Shown here piece after piece: positions 14,474 to 22,910 of a stretch of 64,000 bases of DNA. Numbering within the stretch: the first letter of the stretch is position 1; every line of letters starts with the position of its first letter. The stretch is from positions 124,001-188,000 of the forward strand of contig JAEZTC010000002.1 of the NCBI GenBank assembly GCA_023421675.1. Reading direction: 5' to 3'. Made by a program: the position numbers and the translations under genes. The notes beneath the pieces are model-generated. The model was not told the DNA's origin. It saw only the letters and a list, made by a program, of their open reading frames with translations, and ran no database searches. Origin of the DNA: Bacillota bacterium. Its GTDB lineage: Bacteria > Bacillota > Clostridia > Acetivibrionales > JANLFN01.

Positions 14474-15355
14474 TTATTTAAGCAGTCCATAATTGGCCAA
14501 TGCTTTCTTTAGAATATCAAGATTGCTATCAGACATTTCTACTAAAGGCATACGGCACTTACCGACATTTATGCCCATAAGGTTCATTGCTGCCTTAATA
14601 GGGATAGGACTTACTTCAATGAAAAGTGCTCTTATAAGTTCGAGAGTCCCAAGCTGAAGCTTCCTGCTTCCGATAATATCTCCCTCCAGGAACTTTGCAA
14701 CAAGATCATGAGTGTCCTTTGGAATTATGTTTGCCATAACCGAAATAACACCTTTTGCTCCTAATGAAAGCATAGGGAGGACCTCGTCATCATTTCCGGA
14801 GTAAACTGTAAAATTCTCACCGCAAAGATTAATTGTTTTCCCAACCTGACTTAACACACATTCCTTAACACCGACTATGTTATCAATCAGTGAAAGCTCT
14901 TTAAGTGTTTCAGGGTTTATATTCAGGTTTGTTCTTGAAGGAACATTGTAAAGGATAACAGGAATCTTAATACTGTTTGCAATAGCCTTAAAATGTTCAT
15001 ACAAGCCCTTTTGTGTAGTTTTATTGTAATAAGGCGTAACGCTGAGTACAGCGTCAACTCCAACACTTTCAGCATACTGGCTGAGTTCAATTGCATGAGT
15101 AGTATAGTTGCTTCCTGCACCCGCAATTACTGGAAGTCTTTTATTAACCTTATCAACTGTAAACTTGATTACTGCCTTATGTTCTTCATCAGGCATTGTT
15201 GAAGCTTCGCCTGTGGTACCACAAACTATGATGGCATCAGTTCCTTCTTTAATATGATATTCGAGAAGTTCCTCAAGCTTTACATAATCAACACCGTCAT
15301 CTGTAAAAGGAGTAACAATTGCAACCCCTGAGCCTGTAAAAATTGGATTTTTCAT
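14474..15355 (-). CDS. dapA: 4-hydroxy-tetrahydrodipicolinate synthase
   Basis: A protein of 293 residues, the usual length. It condenses pyruvate with aspartate semialdehyde. The TIM-barrel markers are present: GTTGE for substrate binding, the catalytic Tyr in VTPYYNK and the Schiff-base Lys in VGVKEC. The start follows AGGGAG. It is directly downstream of asd, which makes its substrate, under the lysine riboswitch at 16600-16763. Confidence 0.97.
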   Translation of the reverse strand: MKNPIFTGSGVAIVTPFTDDGVDYVKLEELLEYHIKEGTDAIIVCGTTGEASTMPDEEHKAVIKFTVDKVNKRLPVIAGAGSNYTTHAIELSQYAESVGVDAVLSVTPYYNKTTQKGLYEHFKAIANSIKIPVILYNVPSRTNLNINPETLKELSLIDNIVGVKECVLSQVGKTINLCGENFTVYSGNDDEVLPMLSLGAKGVISVMANIIPKDTHDLVAKFLEGDIIGSRKLQLGTLELIRALFIEVSPIPIKAAMNLMGINVGKCRMPLVEMSDSNLDILKKALANYGLLK

Positions 15356-15409
15356 AATTTCAACTCCCTAACTATTAATCTAAAACAAGTGGAAGGATGG
15401 TCAATAAAA

Positions 15410-16489
15410 TCAACCCAAGTACCCTTCAGCTTTAAGAAGCTCTGCCATAAGAACACCGCCGCCTGCAGCACCTCTTATTGTATTATGTGACAGACATACA
15501 AACTTGTAATCAAAGAGTATGTCTTCACGAAGTCTTCCTACGCATATCCCCATACCTTTTTCAACGTTTCTGTCGATATTTGTTTGTGGTCTGTCTGGCT
15601 GATCCATATAAGTCAGGAAGTGTTCCGGAGCACTTGGAAGCTTCAGTTCCTGAGCTCTGCCCTTAAAGGATTTCCAGCAATCAATCATTTCATCAATAGA
15701 TGGTTTGTTCTTAAACGATGCATACACAGCTGCCATATGACCGTCCGAAACAGGTACCCTGTAACACTGTGCTGAAATCTTGGGGCCAGCTGACTTAACA
15801 ATTTTGTCGCCTTCGATTTTACCCCAGATTTTAAGCGGTTCATTTTCACTCTTGTCTTCTTCACCGCCGATATAAGGTATAACGTTATCAAGTATTTCCG
15901 GCCAGTCACTGAATACCTTTCCGGCACCTGATATTGCCTGATAGGTACATGCAAGAACCTTTTCAGGACCAAATTTCATAAGTGCATGAATCGGTGGAAC
16001 ATAGCTTTGAAGCGAACAGTTGGACTTGACAGCTATGAAGCCCTTTGAAGTACCTAAACGCTTTCTTTGCTTTTCTATAATTGCAGCATGTTCAGGGTTT
16101 ATTTCAGGGATTATCATTGGAACATCATCTGTCCATCTGTGTGCAGAATTATTTGAAATAACTGGTATTTCAGCCTTTGCATACTGTTCTTCAAGAGCTT
16201 TGATTTCGTCTTTCTTCATATCAACTGCGCAAAATACCATATCAACTTCATCTTTAAATTTAGCAATTTCATTTACATTTTTAACATTGATGTTCTTTAC
16301 CTTTTCAGGCATTGGAATATCAAGCTTCCAGCGGCCATTAACAGCTTCTTCATAAGTACGGCCTGAGGATCTTTCACTTGCACCAAGAGCTACTACTTCA
16401 AACCATGGGTGGTTGTCAAGGAGAGTTATAAACCTTTGACCAACCATTCCAGTTCCGCCAAGTATACCAACCTTAAGTTTTTTATCCAT
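15410..16489 (-). CDS. asd: Aspartate-semialdehyde dehydrogenase
   Basis: A protein of 359 residues starting at the ATG at 16489, with GGAGG 8 bp upstream. It carries the NADP motif GGTGMVGQRF and the catalytic Cys in SNCSLQ. The sequence around the active site and the length point to the archaeal/fungal-like branch of the family rather than the E. coli type. It makes aspartate semialdehyde for lysine, threonine and methionine synthesis. First gene of the operon, directly behind the lysine riboswitch. Confidence 0.95.
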   Translation of the reverse strand: MDKKLKVGILGGTGMVGQRFITLLDNHPWFEVVALGASERSSGRTYEEAVNGRWKLDIPMPEKVKNINVKNVNEIAKFKDEVDMVFCAVDMKKDEIKALEEQYAKAEIPVISNNSAHRWTDDVPMIIPEINPEHAAIIEKQRKRLGTSKGFIAVKSNCSLQSYVPPIHALMKFGPEKVLACTYQAISGAGKVFSDWPEILDNVIPYIGGEEDKSENEPLKIWGKIEGDKIVKSAGPKISAQCYRVPVSDGHMAAVYASFKNKPSIDEMIDCWKSFKGRAQELKLPSAPEHFLTYMDQPDRPQTNIDRNVEKGMGICVGRLREDILFDYKFVCLSHNTIRGAAGGGVLMAELLKAEGYLG

Positions 16490-16532
16490 TTTTAATACCT
16501 CCATAATTTATTTGGTAAAACCCCATATAACT

Positions 16533-16561
16533 AAAAATGCCAGTACATGTGAGTACCAGCA
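16533..16561 (-). terminator. Riboswitch terminator of the asd operon
   Basis: Minus-strand stem TGCTGGTAC / GTACTGGCA (nine pairs including two G-U) with a T-run, lying between the lysine aptamer and asd. Confidence 0.8.
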
Positions 16562-16599
16562 ATCATACAAAATACCTATAAGATAATTTGTAAACAACT

Positions 16600-16763
16600 G
16601 ATAGCGCTCCATCATAATATGATGACAGTCAGGCAGCTATTAACTGTCCAACCAGGATATAATTATGTGGGTAAATATATCCTTCGGCATTTTCCCCTTT
16701 CCTTACACATCACTAAAACCCAGATTTTTCAGTGTATTTACTAATGGAAAACGCGCCTCTATC
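16600..16763 (-). promoter_or_regulatory. Lysine riboswitch (L box)
   Basis: The minus-strand leader begins GATAGAGGCGCG and contains AAAGGGGAAAATGCCGAAGG, ATCCTGGTTGGACAG and GCTGCCTGACTGTC, closing with GGAGCGCTATC, which pairs back to the start as P1. These are the conserved blocks of the lysine riboswitch, in order and spacing. With lysine bound the terminator at 16533-16561 should form and switch off asd-dapA-dapB-ACT. Confidence 0.93.
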
Positions 16764-16788
16764 AATAAAAACTTATTTTGTTTTATAT

Positions 16789-16817
16789 ATAATAACATTC
16801 AGGCTTTGCAATGTCAA
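16789..16817 (-). promoter_or_regulatory. asd operon promoter
   Basis: Minus-strand TTGACA (16812-16817), 17-nt spacer and TATTAT (16789-16794), about 20 bp before the lysine aptamer. Confidence 0.82.
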
Positions 16818-17027
16818 ATGATTTAGCCTTTAATATGTTGTGTATAAATATTATAGTTACACAGATTGAAAAATGTTACAGTTATATTAAATGTGAAAAA
16901 ATTGAAAAGGATTCTCTGATTTTTGTCGAAATATATTAATGAAAATAACTTTTTGCCAATATTAAGATTGTTATAGAATATTTTCATATTTAATATACGT
17001 TCAAAAGACAAAAATTGGGGGGTACTT

Positions 17028-18629
17028 ATGAAGAAATCTGTTATAAGAATACTTATGGCAGTGACATTGGTTTTTTCTGCAAGTATATTACAACCGGTTA
17101 CTGCTTCTGCGAAGGTGAATATTCCCGATAAGGTAAGGATAGGAATTTATTATGAGAATAGTGCACAATCCAGGATTTCGGTAAGTGCACAAAAAGGTCT
17201 TCAGTTTGGAAGTTCACTTAATGGTGCTTTTAATGTTTTATACGATGATCCTTCTAATAATGTATACAGTGTTTTAAAGGATTCCGCAGCAGCATATCAT
17301 ATTCTGCTTTATAATTCATTACCGGATTACAACTCTGCAAATATTAAGGTGCAGGCTGCAAAACAAGCGGGAATTGATGCTTATCCGGTATTTAGTGATA
17401 CATGGCAGGTTTGGACAGGGTATTATCCCGATGCAGCCACTGCAAACACCGCTATAGCAGCTGTCCAACAAAAGCTTGGTGCTGGGAGCTATTCAGTAGT
17501 AAACCCTTCTTCATTAAGAATAGCAATTCAAAATTCATCGGGTGGCACGGTTCTCATGTTTAACAGTGCAAATTCGGTATTGCAGATATACCCAAGAGCT
17601 GAGAATATTCCAAATGTTTTTTCTCTGAACTCTTCAAGATACAGAGGCGGACTTGAGGTAAGAAGGCTTACTAGCAGTGATATGACAATTATAAATGTAA
17701 TACCTCTGGAAGAATATCTTTATGGTGTTGTTCCGAATGAGATACAGGCAAGCTCAAACATTGAAGCTTTAAAAGCGCAGGCTGTTGCAGCAAGAACCTA
17801 TGTTATAAGGAATTTGAACAGACATGGGGCATATAAATTTGATGTTTGTCCGACTACTCATTGCCAGATGTATGTAGGTTATAACACTGAGTATCCTTCT
17901 ACAAACAAAGCTGTAGATGATACAAAGAGTCTTATAGTCACATATAACGGACAAGTGGCGGAGACCTTGTACTGTGCTTCAAGCGGGGGACCTACTGAAG
18001 ATTCAACAAATGTATGGGGGGGAACGACGGTCCCATATCTGGTCAGTGTTGATAACAAGTATGAATTGACTACCTCCAGTCATTACTACTGGCAGGAATC
18101 CTTTACTCCAAGCCAGATCAAAACAATAATGTTTAAATACGGATATGATCTTGGTGACATAACTGGTATTTCTGTAATTGAGCGAACTCAGGCTGGAAGG
18201 GTTAACAAACTTCTTATTCAGGGGACAAAAGACAGTAAGACACTTACAAAAGAGAATACCAAGGACATGCTTGGACTCGACAGCCGCATGTACGATATTA
18301 CATCCGGAACAGCAGCAACAACAGGTTCACTGAGTGTTTCGAACGGTACATCTTCATCAACTTTAACACTTAATGGAAAAACAGTGGTAACTTCAAGTGG
18401 ATTAAAACAGATATCTGCTAACAGCAGTATTACAGTTTTAGGATCAGGCGGAACTTCAAAAATAGGGGGCGGAAGTACAACAGCCACCACAGCCAAGTTT
18501 GTTTTCACAGGAAAAGGGTGGGGACATGCAGTGGGTATGAGCCAGGAAGGTGCACGAGGAATGGCACTTGCAGGCTTCAAATTTGACGAGATTCTGACGC
18601 ATTATTACCCTGGAACCAAGATAGAGTAA
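17028..18629 (+). CDS. Secreted SpoIID/LytB-domain protein with SPOR-like region
   Basis: A protein of 533 residues. ATG at 17028 after a G-run. A signal peptide (cut near TASAKV) is followed by a SPOR-like region (~95-155, with YPVFSDTWQVWTGYYPDAATANTAI). The SpoIID catalytic core (~215-400, with VIPLEEYLYGVVPNEI and LKAQAVAARTYVIRNL) follows. The C-terminal end GKGWGHAVGMSQEGARGMA..FDEILTHYYPGTKIE is typical. SpoIID/LytB enzymes cleave denuded glycan strands; SPOR domains bind such glycans, so the fusion fits. It is longer than SpoIID itself, and no spoIIQ/spoIIM neighbours are seen, so it is probably a vegetative or spore-cortex paralogue. A single-gene unit ending at a terminator. Confidence 0.9.
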   Translation: MKKSVIRILMAVTLVFSASILQPVTASAKVNIPDKVRIGIYYENSAQSRISVSAQKGLQFGSSLNGAFNVLYDDPSNNVYSVLKDSAAAYHILLYNSLPDYNSANIKVQAAKQAGIDAYPVFSDTWQVWTGYYPDAATANTAIAAVQQKLGAGSYSVVNPSSLRIAIQNSSGGTVLMFNSANSVLQIYPRAENIPNVFSLNSSRYRGGLEVRRLTSSDMTIINVIPLEEYLYGVVPNEIQASSNIEALKAQAVAARTYVIRNLNRHGAYKFDVCPTTHCQMYVGYNTEYPSTNKAVDDTKSLIVTYNGQVAETLYCASSGGPTEDSTNVWGGTTVPYLVSVDNKYELTTSSHYYWQESFTPSQIKTIMFKYGYDLGDITGISVIERTQAGRVNKLLIQGTKDSKTLTKENTKDMLGLDSRMYDITSGTAATTGSLSVSNGTSSSTLTLNGKTVVTSSGLKQISANSSITVLGSGGTSKIGGGSTTATTAKFVFTGKGWGHAVGMSQEGARGMALAGFKFDEILTHYYPGTKIE

Positions 18630-18642
18630 TAAATATAGAATT

Positions 18643-18670
18643 AAAAAAGTCTCCAATTGGAGGCTTTTTT
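18643..18670 (+). terminator. Intrinsic terminator
   Basis: AGTCTCC / GGAGGCT stem with loop AATT and flanking A/T-runs, after the SpoIID/LytB gene. Confidence 0.85.
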
Positions 18671-18691
18671 GTATTTTTATGAATAATGCTA

Positions 18692-18751
18692 TTGAAATTA
18701 TATATAAAATTTAATATAATATGACTGTGGTCAGAAAATGAACTGCGGTCA
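18692..18751 (+). promoter_or_regulatory. TetR operon promoter with operator-like repeats
   Basis: TTGAAA (18692-18697), 17-nt spacer, TATAAT (18715-18720). Directly downstream are TGACTGTGGTCA (18722-18733, palindromic ends TGAC/GTCA) and the related TGAACTGCGGTCA (18739-18751). They are likely TetR operators at the start site. Confidence 0.65.
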
Positions 18752-18774
18752 TTTTTATTTGGAGGTAAATATTA

Positions 18775-19368
18775 TTGAGTTTGTTTCAGCAGCAAAGAGC
18801 TCAAGCCAAAGAGCATATCTTCAACAAGTCTGTAGAGTTGTTTAAGGAAAATGGATATGAAAATGTATCAGTTGACCTTATTACAAAGACTGTAGGAATT
18901 GCAAAAGGGGGATTTTATAATTTCTTTCCATCCAAAAGAGATATTTTAATGCTATGGGCCGAAAGAGAATTCCAGAAATATGATTTTGCAGGAATAGTTA
19001 AAAAGAATTTGTCCATAGAGAGAAACCTGTATGAATTAATCAAATTTCTTGTTAAATCAATAGATGAAAACTTCAAAATGTTCAAAGCATTTTTAAATGA
19101 ACATGTGAAAATACATGGTATGGAGCAGGCATCTTACGGAAAATTTGACTTTATATTTATTTTCTCAATGATAATCAGGCAGTCATCTGATTTTAATAAA
19201 ATAGGTGAAGCTTATTTTAAAGAGAAGATTGAAGTATTAAATAATTCATTATTCATGGCACTTATTAATTGGTTTAATAAAGCAGAAACTGTAGAAGGTT
19301 TAGAGCACTGCCTTACAAATATAGTTAAGGTTTGCATTTACGGTATAAAAGAAAAAATGGGGGATTGA
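18775..19368 (+). CDS. TetR/AcrR-family regulator
   Basis: A protein of 197 residues starting with TTG at 18775, 9 bp after GGAGG (18761-18765). N-terminal HTH: AKEHIFNKSVELFKENGYENVSVDLITKTVGIAKGGFYNFFPSKRDIL; then a helical ligand domain. The gene lies behind a promoter with palindromic sites and in front of two small membrane proteins with gaps of only 4 and 18 bp, so it probably controls that operon. The effector is unknown. Confidence 0.92.
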   Translation: MSLFQQQRAQAKEHIFNKSVELFKENGYENVSVDLITKTVGIAKGGFYNFFPSKRDILMLWAEREFQKYDFAGIVKKNLSIERNLYELIKFLVKSIDENFKMFKAFLNEHVKIHGMEQASYGKFDFIFIFSMIIRQSSDFNKIGEAYFKEKIEVLNNSLFMALINWFNKAETVEGLEHCLTNIVKVCIYGIKEKMGD

Positions 19369-19372
19369 TTCT

Positions 19373-19549
19373 ATGAAATTATTTTCAATTATAGTACTGG
19401 TCATTATAGTTTTAACAGCTGGCTGTGGATTTACAATTCATTATGGCGGCGAAAAGTTCAAAAATGCAATAGGCGGGCACATGGTATTAGGTATTCTTTC
19501 AGTAATCTCAGTTATAGCAGTTGTAATTTATGCTTTTATTAAAAAATAA
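19373..19549 (+). CDS. 58-residue membrane protein
   Basis: A short gene 4 bp after the tetR stop, with GGGGGA as ribosome site. The product has an N-terminal hydrophobic helix ending in a lipobox-like LTAGC, a short GGEKFKNAIGGH linker and a second hydrophobic helix ending in KK. Either a double-spanning membrane protein or a lipoprotein. No family recognised; placement in the TetR operon argues it is real. Confidence 0.65.
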   Translation: MKLFSIIVLVIIVLTAGCGFTIHYGGEKFKNAIGGHMVLGILSVISVIAVVIYAFIKK

Positions 19550-19567
19550 TATATCGGAGATCAAAAA

Positions 19568-19969
19568 ATGAGTAAATCATGGTTTTCATTTAATGTAAAA
19601 GTTTTATCAGTTTTATTATTTATTACTGGAGTTTTTGCTTTTACCGGTTCTGTGTTGTTGTGGGGAAAGGGCTTTATTCTTGACTTTCCAAAAGGGGTTG
19701 ACTATTCTTATCCTGTAACTGATATAATCGTGAATGCACCGGTATCTCTAATTGCAGCAGTAGGCTTGTGGAGATTAAAAAGGTATGGATATATTGCTTC
19801 ACAAATTTTTTCGGGGTTTGCTATTTATGCATCAGTTGAAATTTTTGTAAAGGCAATTCAGGGCGATCTGGCAGGTTCAATGGAAATAATTTTTCCGCAG
19901 ATTTTTGCAGTACTACTCTCTATAGTTCTGATTGTATATCTATGGCGTAAAAAAGATGAGTTTAAATAA
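19568..19969 (+). CDS. 133-residue four-helix membrane protein
   Basis: Predicted membrane helices at about 9-31, 52-67, 77-94 and 104-125, with a charged tail RRKKDEFK-like end. RBS CGGAGA just upstream. Third gene of the TetR operon, ended by a bidirectional terminator. No known family recognised; it may work with the 58-residue protein in a small TetR-controlled membrane response. Confidence 0.65.
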   Translation: MSKSWFSFNVKVLSVLLFITGVFAFTGSVLLWGKGFILDFPKGVDYSYPVTDIIVNAPVSLIAAVGLWRLKRYGYIASQIFSGFAIYASVEIFVKAIQGDLAGSMEIIFPQIFAVLLSIVLIVYLWRKKDEFK

Positions 19970-19996
19970 TAGAATTAATAAATAATTAAAAGGTTA

Positions 19997-20036
19997 TTAA
20001 GGCTGCAGTTCTAATCTGCAGCTTTAATCTTTTTTA
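19997..20036. terminator. Bidirectional terminator
   Basis: TTAAgGCTGCAG / CTGCAGCtTTAA stem (19997-20008 with 20016-20027) then a T-run, between convergent genes. Confidence 0.85.
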
Positions 20037-20437
20037 GCTGCATTAAATAGTGATTCTATTGTTACATCAGTTGATTTTACAATTTTATACCAATCTCCGT
20101 TTACATTAAAGATGCAGCGTTCTTCTCCAATAAAGGTTATTGTAAGAATTTCCTTATTGCCTCTGAAAAGATTAAGTGCGTAAGTCCAGCCCGAACCACG
20201 CTTGTTTTCGACTTTTATAAAATTAAGCTTGTATAAATAGTCATTGACATTATTTATAAGTTTTTTGTCAGTTATGGTTTCGGTGATTCCGTCACCTCTT
20301 ATTATATTTATTTTGGTGATATTATTTAAGTCATTACCAATAAAGGTTTCTATTGTTTTATTGCTGCCTTCGTTAGTAAAGCAGAAAACAATCAATATTG
20401 CCAAGAACACTGGAATAATAAATTTCAATCTTTTCAT
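20024..20437 (-). CDS. Small membrane-anchored or secreted protein, unknown
   Basis: A protein of 137 residues with an N-terminal signal/anchor helix (MKRLKFIIPVFLAILIVFCF), then a soluble alpha/beta part with ITKINIIRGDGITETITDKKLINNVNDYLYKLNF and a beta-rich end. A RBS GAGGTGT precedes the ATG. No domain is recognised with confidence. A single-gene unit that shares the terminator at 19997-20036. Confidence 0.65.
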   Translation of the reverse strand: MKRLKFIIPVFLAILIVFCFTNEGSNKTIETFIGNDLNNITKINIIRGDGITETITDKKLINNVNDYLYKLNFIKVENKRGSGWTYALNLFRGNKEILTITFIGEERCIFNVNGDWYKIVKSTDVTIESLFNAAKKD

Positions 20438-20501
20438 AGGACACCTCTTAATGTAATATCCTGTAAATCAAAGATATCATCAATGGAGATTTAAGTCAAT
20501 T

Positions 20502-20658
20502 GCCGTGGGTTAAAACCCACGGCTACCAGAACCAAGTCCCTAAAGGGACTATACTCTTTCTTTTAGCATTAGTTGTGCCATCTTGTCTAAGCAGATGCTG
20601 AGTCGGTGAAACCGACTTGATTTGTACTAGCCGTGGGTTTTAACCCACGGCGGTTGTA
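20502..20658 (+). mobile_element. Non-autonomous IS200/IS605-like element
   Basis: Two almost identical perfect palindromes, both built on GCCGTGGGTT/AACCCACGGC (20502-20523 and 20630-20651), bound a ~150-bp segment with two more hairpins, GTCCC/GGGAC (20536-20549) and AGTCGGT/ACCGACT (20601-20617). There is no transposase. The right palindrome is followed by GGTTGTA, like the stem-loop plus GGTTCAA end of TnpB-carrying IS605-family elements. This is consistent with a small derivative mobilised in trans. Confidence 0.65.
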
Positions 20659-20722
20659 CTGGGCGAATGTGTTCATCACAATTCCTTTTTTCGGTTTATT
20701 ATGTTTTAACCAAAATTAAATC

Positions 20723-21245
20723 TTTACTCCCGCTTTTCGACGCCGTAAATCGGGGTAAAAGGCGTCACTCATACGCCGTGATGGCTTTAAAAGATGGGCG
20801 CGACGGATTCCGTGACAAGAACATCCAAGCTTTCATCCATAGCTTTGTCCGGCCGTTTCCAATGGCATCCATTCCATACCCAACTGAATCTGCCGTCCAT
20901 GGCAGATTCGCCGGGCTCTGATTGATGTCAGCAGGATAGCTCTAAGTCACTCCACCAAGCGCCTTCAGGGCTACGGTAACAGGAGGCTATGCCGAACTTT
21001 GTAAACAAAGTTCTAACGAAGTTGCTGCGTAGAGTTTACCCGCATCATTGCCCATTGAAAGCTGAATTGGCAGGTGTTACCATTATCTAAGTAAAAAATA
21101 AGTTTTGAATAAGTTCTCTACAACGACACTTTTAAGTGTTTGAAAAACGTTTCGTTATGCATCCAGTGAAAAAATTGACGACGCGGGAAAATGGACTGGA
21201 TGGACATTTTAGGTGCATGTGAGCCATGGATGGGGAATATGCACC
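20723..21245. ncRNA. Large structured non-coding RNA candidate
   Basis: A GC-richer gene-free segment packed with exact inverted repeats. A pseudoknot-like interleaved pair comes first: TTTACtCCCG with CGGGGTAAA (20723-20732, 20751-20759), and GACGCC with GGCGTC (20739-20744, 20761-20766). Then come GAATCTGCC/GGCAGATTC (20886-20894, 20901-20909), GAACTTTGT/ACAAAGTTC (20994-21002, 21005-21013), CATCCAGT/ACTGGATG (21160-21167, 21195-21202) and GGTGCAT/ATGCACC (21212-21218, 21239-21245). The 84-codon frame at 20667-20921 runs through these stems without a ribosome site. No family recognised; the strand is uncertain. Confidence 0.5.
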
Positions 21246-21330
21246 GACCGCCAAAGGAATATTTTTGAACTGAGAAATGCATAGAAACTTTTTCACAGTG
21301 CCCTAGCTAGCCTCCGCGGCGAGCGGGATA

Positions 21331-22125
21331 TCAGCTACTGCTACTATCATACCGTCTCATTCCTATCCTCCACAGGAATAACGCTAAACCCAAGAATGAT
21401 CCTGTTACACCTATGCACAATACCCAGTGCTTGAATCCAAAATGCCCGAATAGTGCGATTGATGGCATGTTGGATATCAGACCATAAGGTAGAACAATGA
21501 ACAATAAAACTTTCCATACACCATAAATACCCGGTAACGGTAGTCTGAAAGAAAACTCCACCAGGGTTTCTTCAATTTTTTGTGCTGCATCAACCTTTGT
21601 CAGCCAGAATGAAAGACATCTCCAAATCAGCATCAGTGCGAGTAATAGTACATACATGAGAATAAATATCATGAGATAATTAATGATACCAGTAAATGTT
21701 AAAACACCAAGTCTTGCACCTCCATAAGCAACAATCCCTATTCCTACAATAAATAAAAGGAAGGAACCGGGATTAATGTTTCCAAAGGCTGTATAAAGCA
21801 AAGTATTTACAGGCTTTACAACAGCCAGATCCAATGTTCCTGTACGGATTTTATCAGGAATGGATATAACACCAAAAAAGTATGTTGCCATGTAGAGTCC
21901 ATCAAGTGCAATAAATGTACCTGTAAAGACTGTCAGGTGGTATATGTTCCATCCTCCGATGCTTCCATTCTGTGCTATTACACCAAAAACTGCAAGCTGA
22001 ATTGCAAAGAGTGTTAAATCAGCCAGGAAAGCTGCCCAGAAGCTTGTACGGTACATCATTGCAGAAGACATCTGTAATTTTGCAAGAGTTAAAATAACTT
22101 TGATAGTTTGCTTAATGTTTTTCAT
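21331..22125 (-). CDS. ABC-2 type permease subunit (COG3694-like)
   Basis: A protein of 264 residues with six predicted membrane helices. The layout and segments such as YMATYFFGVISIPDKIRTGTLDLAVVKPVNTLLYTAFG are those of the second permease in three-gene ABC exporters (COG4586-COG4587-COG3694). It is the last gene, and the operon seems to end in the structured segment at 20723-21245 without a clear terminator. The cargo is unknown; relatives export drugs or peptides. Confidence 0.88.
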   Translation of the reverse strand: MKNIKQTIKVILTLAKLQMSSAMMYRTSFWAAFLADLTLFAIQLAVFGVIAQNGSIGGWNIYHLTVFTGTFIALDGLYMATYFFGVISIPDKIRTGTLDLAVVKPVNTLLYTAFGNINPGSFLLFIVGIGIVAYGGARLGVLTFTGIINYLMIFILMYVLLLALMLIWRCLSFWLTKVDAAQKIEETLVEFSFRLPLPGIYGVWKVLLFIVLPYGLISNMPSIALFGHFGFKHWVLCIGVTGSFLGLALFLWRIGMRRYDSSSS

Positions 22126-22910
22126 TACATACCCACCCCCTCAAAAGCCTTTGGTGCTCTGTTCTTTAATATAAGACAAATAAAAAATGTCACCAAAATC
22201 CATGCTGTTAATACTATCAATGCTGTTATGAAAGATGTTTCAGCTTTACCCAAAATAAGCATTACAGGGTAATAAAGAGTATAGGAGAATGGTGACCACA
22301 TAGCTATCTGGTCGCCGAAAACCAGGCTTAACGGGATTAATGATCCTGACAGAAACATTTTAAATATAGTTTGTATCAAAATCAGAAACCCGATATCTGT
22401 AAACTTAAAGGTAGCCATTGTTATGATAAAGCTTATAAGCATGTTTAAAACAGCTCCAAGAAGTATAACAGGCAGTGCTTTGACAATACTAATCAAACTT
22501 ACTGCTTCAAAAAAACCGTTAAATACAATCATTACAACAGTGAGAACTAAAGTTGACGCTGCAATAGGGTAGAGAGTCCTTGCAAAGCCTGCAGACATAA
22601 AATAGCCTATGGGAGATATCGGTTTTACTATATATTTTGAATAACTGCCATTCTTAATTTCCTCAGTAAAGGTGTTAAGAAGACCGTCACTTTGCATTAA
22701 AGGCGACAGTATATTTGAAAGCAGATAATAGGTTACCATTTGGGGAAGAGTAAAGCCATTGAAGGTCTTTGAACTTCCGAATACTGCACTCCATAAAAGG
22801 TAAGCTAATAATACTGCAAATATGCTGAAAAATGCAGTAAGCCATGTGTTTCCTCTGTAAATTAATGAATTCTGAATTTCACAGCCTGCTACGTGTAAAT
22901 ATTTTCTCAT
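22125..22910 (-). CDS. ABC-2 type permease subunit (COG4587-like)
   Basis: A protein of 261 residues with six membrane helices, of the first-permease type. Its start overlaps the ATPase stop by 4 bp and its end overlaps the next permease, so the three are translated together. Segments TFTEEIKNGSYSKYIVKPISPIGYFMSAGFARTLYPI fit the family. It presumably pairs with the other permease to form the membrane channel; substrate unknown. Confidence 0.88.
   Translation of the reverse strand: MRKYLHVAGCEIQNSLIYRGNTWLTAFFSIFAVLLAYLLWSAVFGSSKTFNGFTLPQMVTYYLLSNILSPLMQSDGLLNTFTEEIKNGSYSKYIVKPISPIGYFMSAGFARTLYPIAASTLVLTVVMIVFNGFFEAVSLISIVKALPVILLGAVLNMLISFIITMATFKFTDIGFLILIQTIFKMFLSGSLIPLSLVFGDQIAMWSPFSYTLYYPVMLILGKAETSFITALIVLTAWILVTFFICLILKNRAPKAFEGVGM

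Noticed and set aside
20667..20921. 84-codon plus-strand frame
   Set aside because: It runs through the strong stems and the pseudoknot, has no ribosome site, and its composition reflects the structured segment.
20723..21330. Group I or group II intron
   Set aside because: I see no domain V-like hairpin and no group I P/Q/R/S core by eye, and no intron ORF. Only a model search could settle it.
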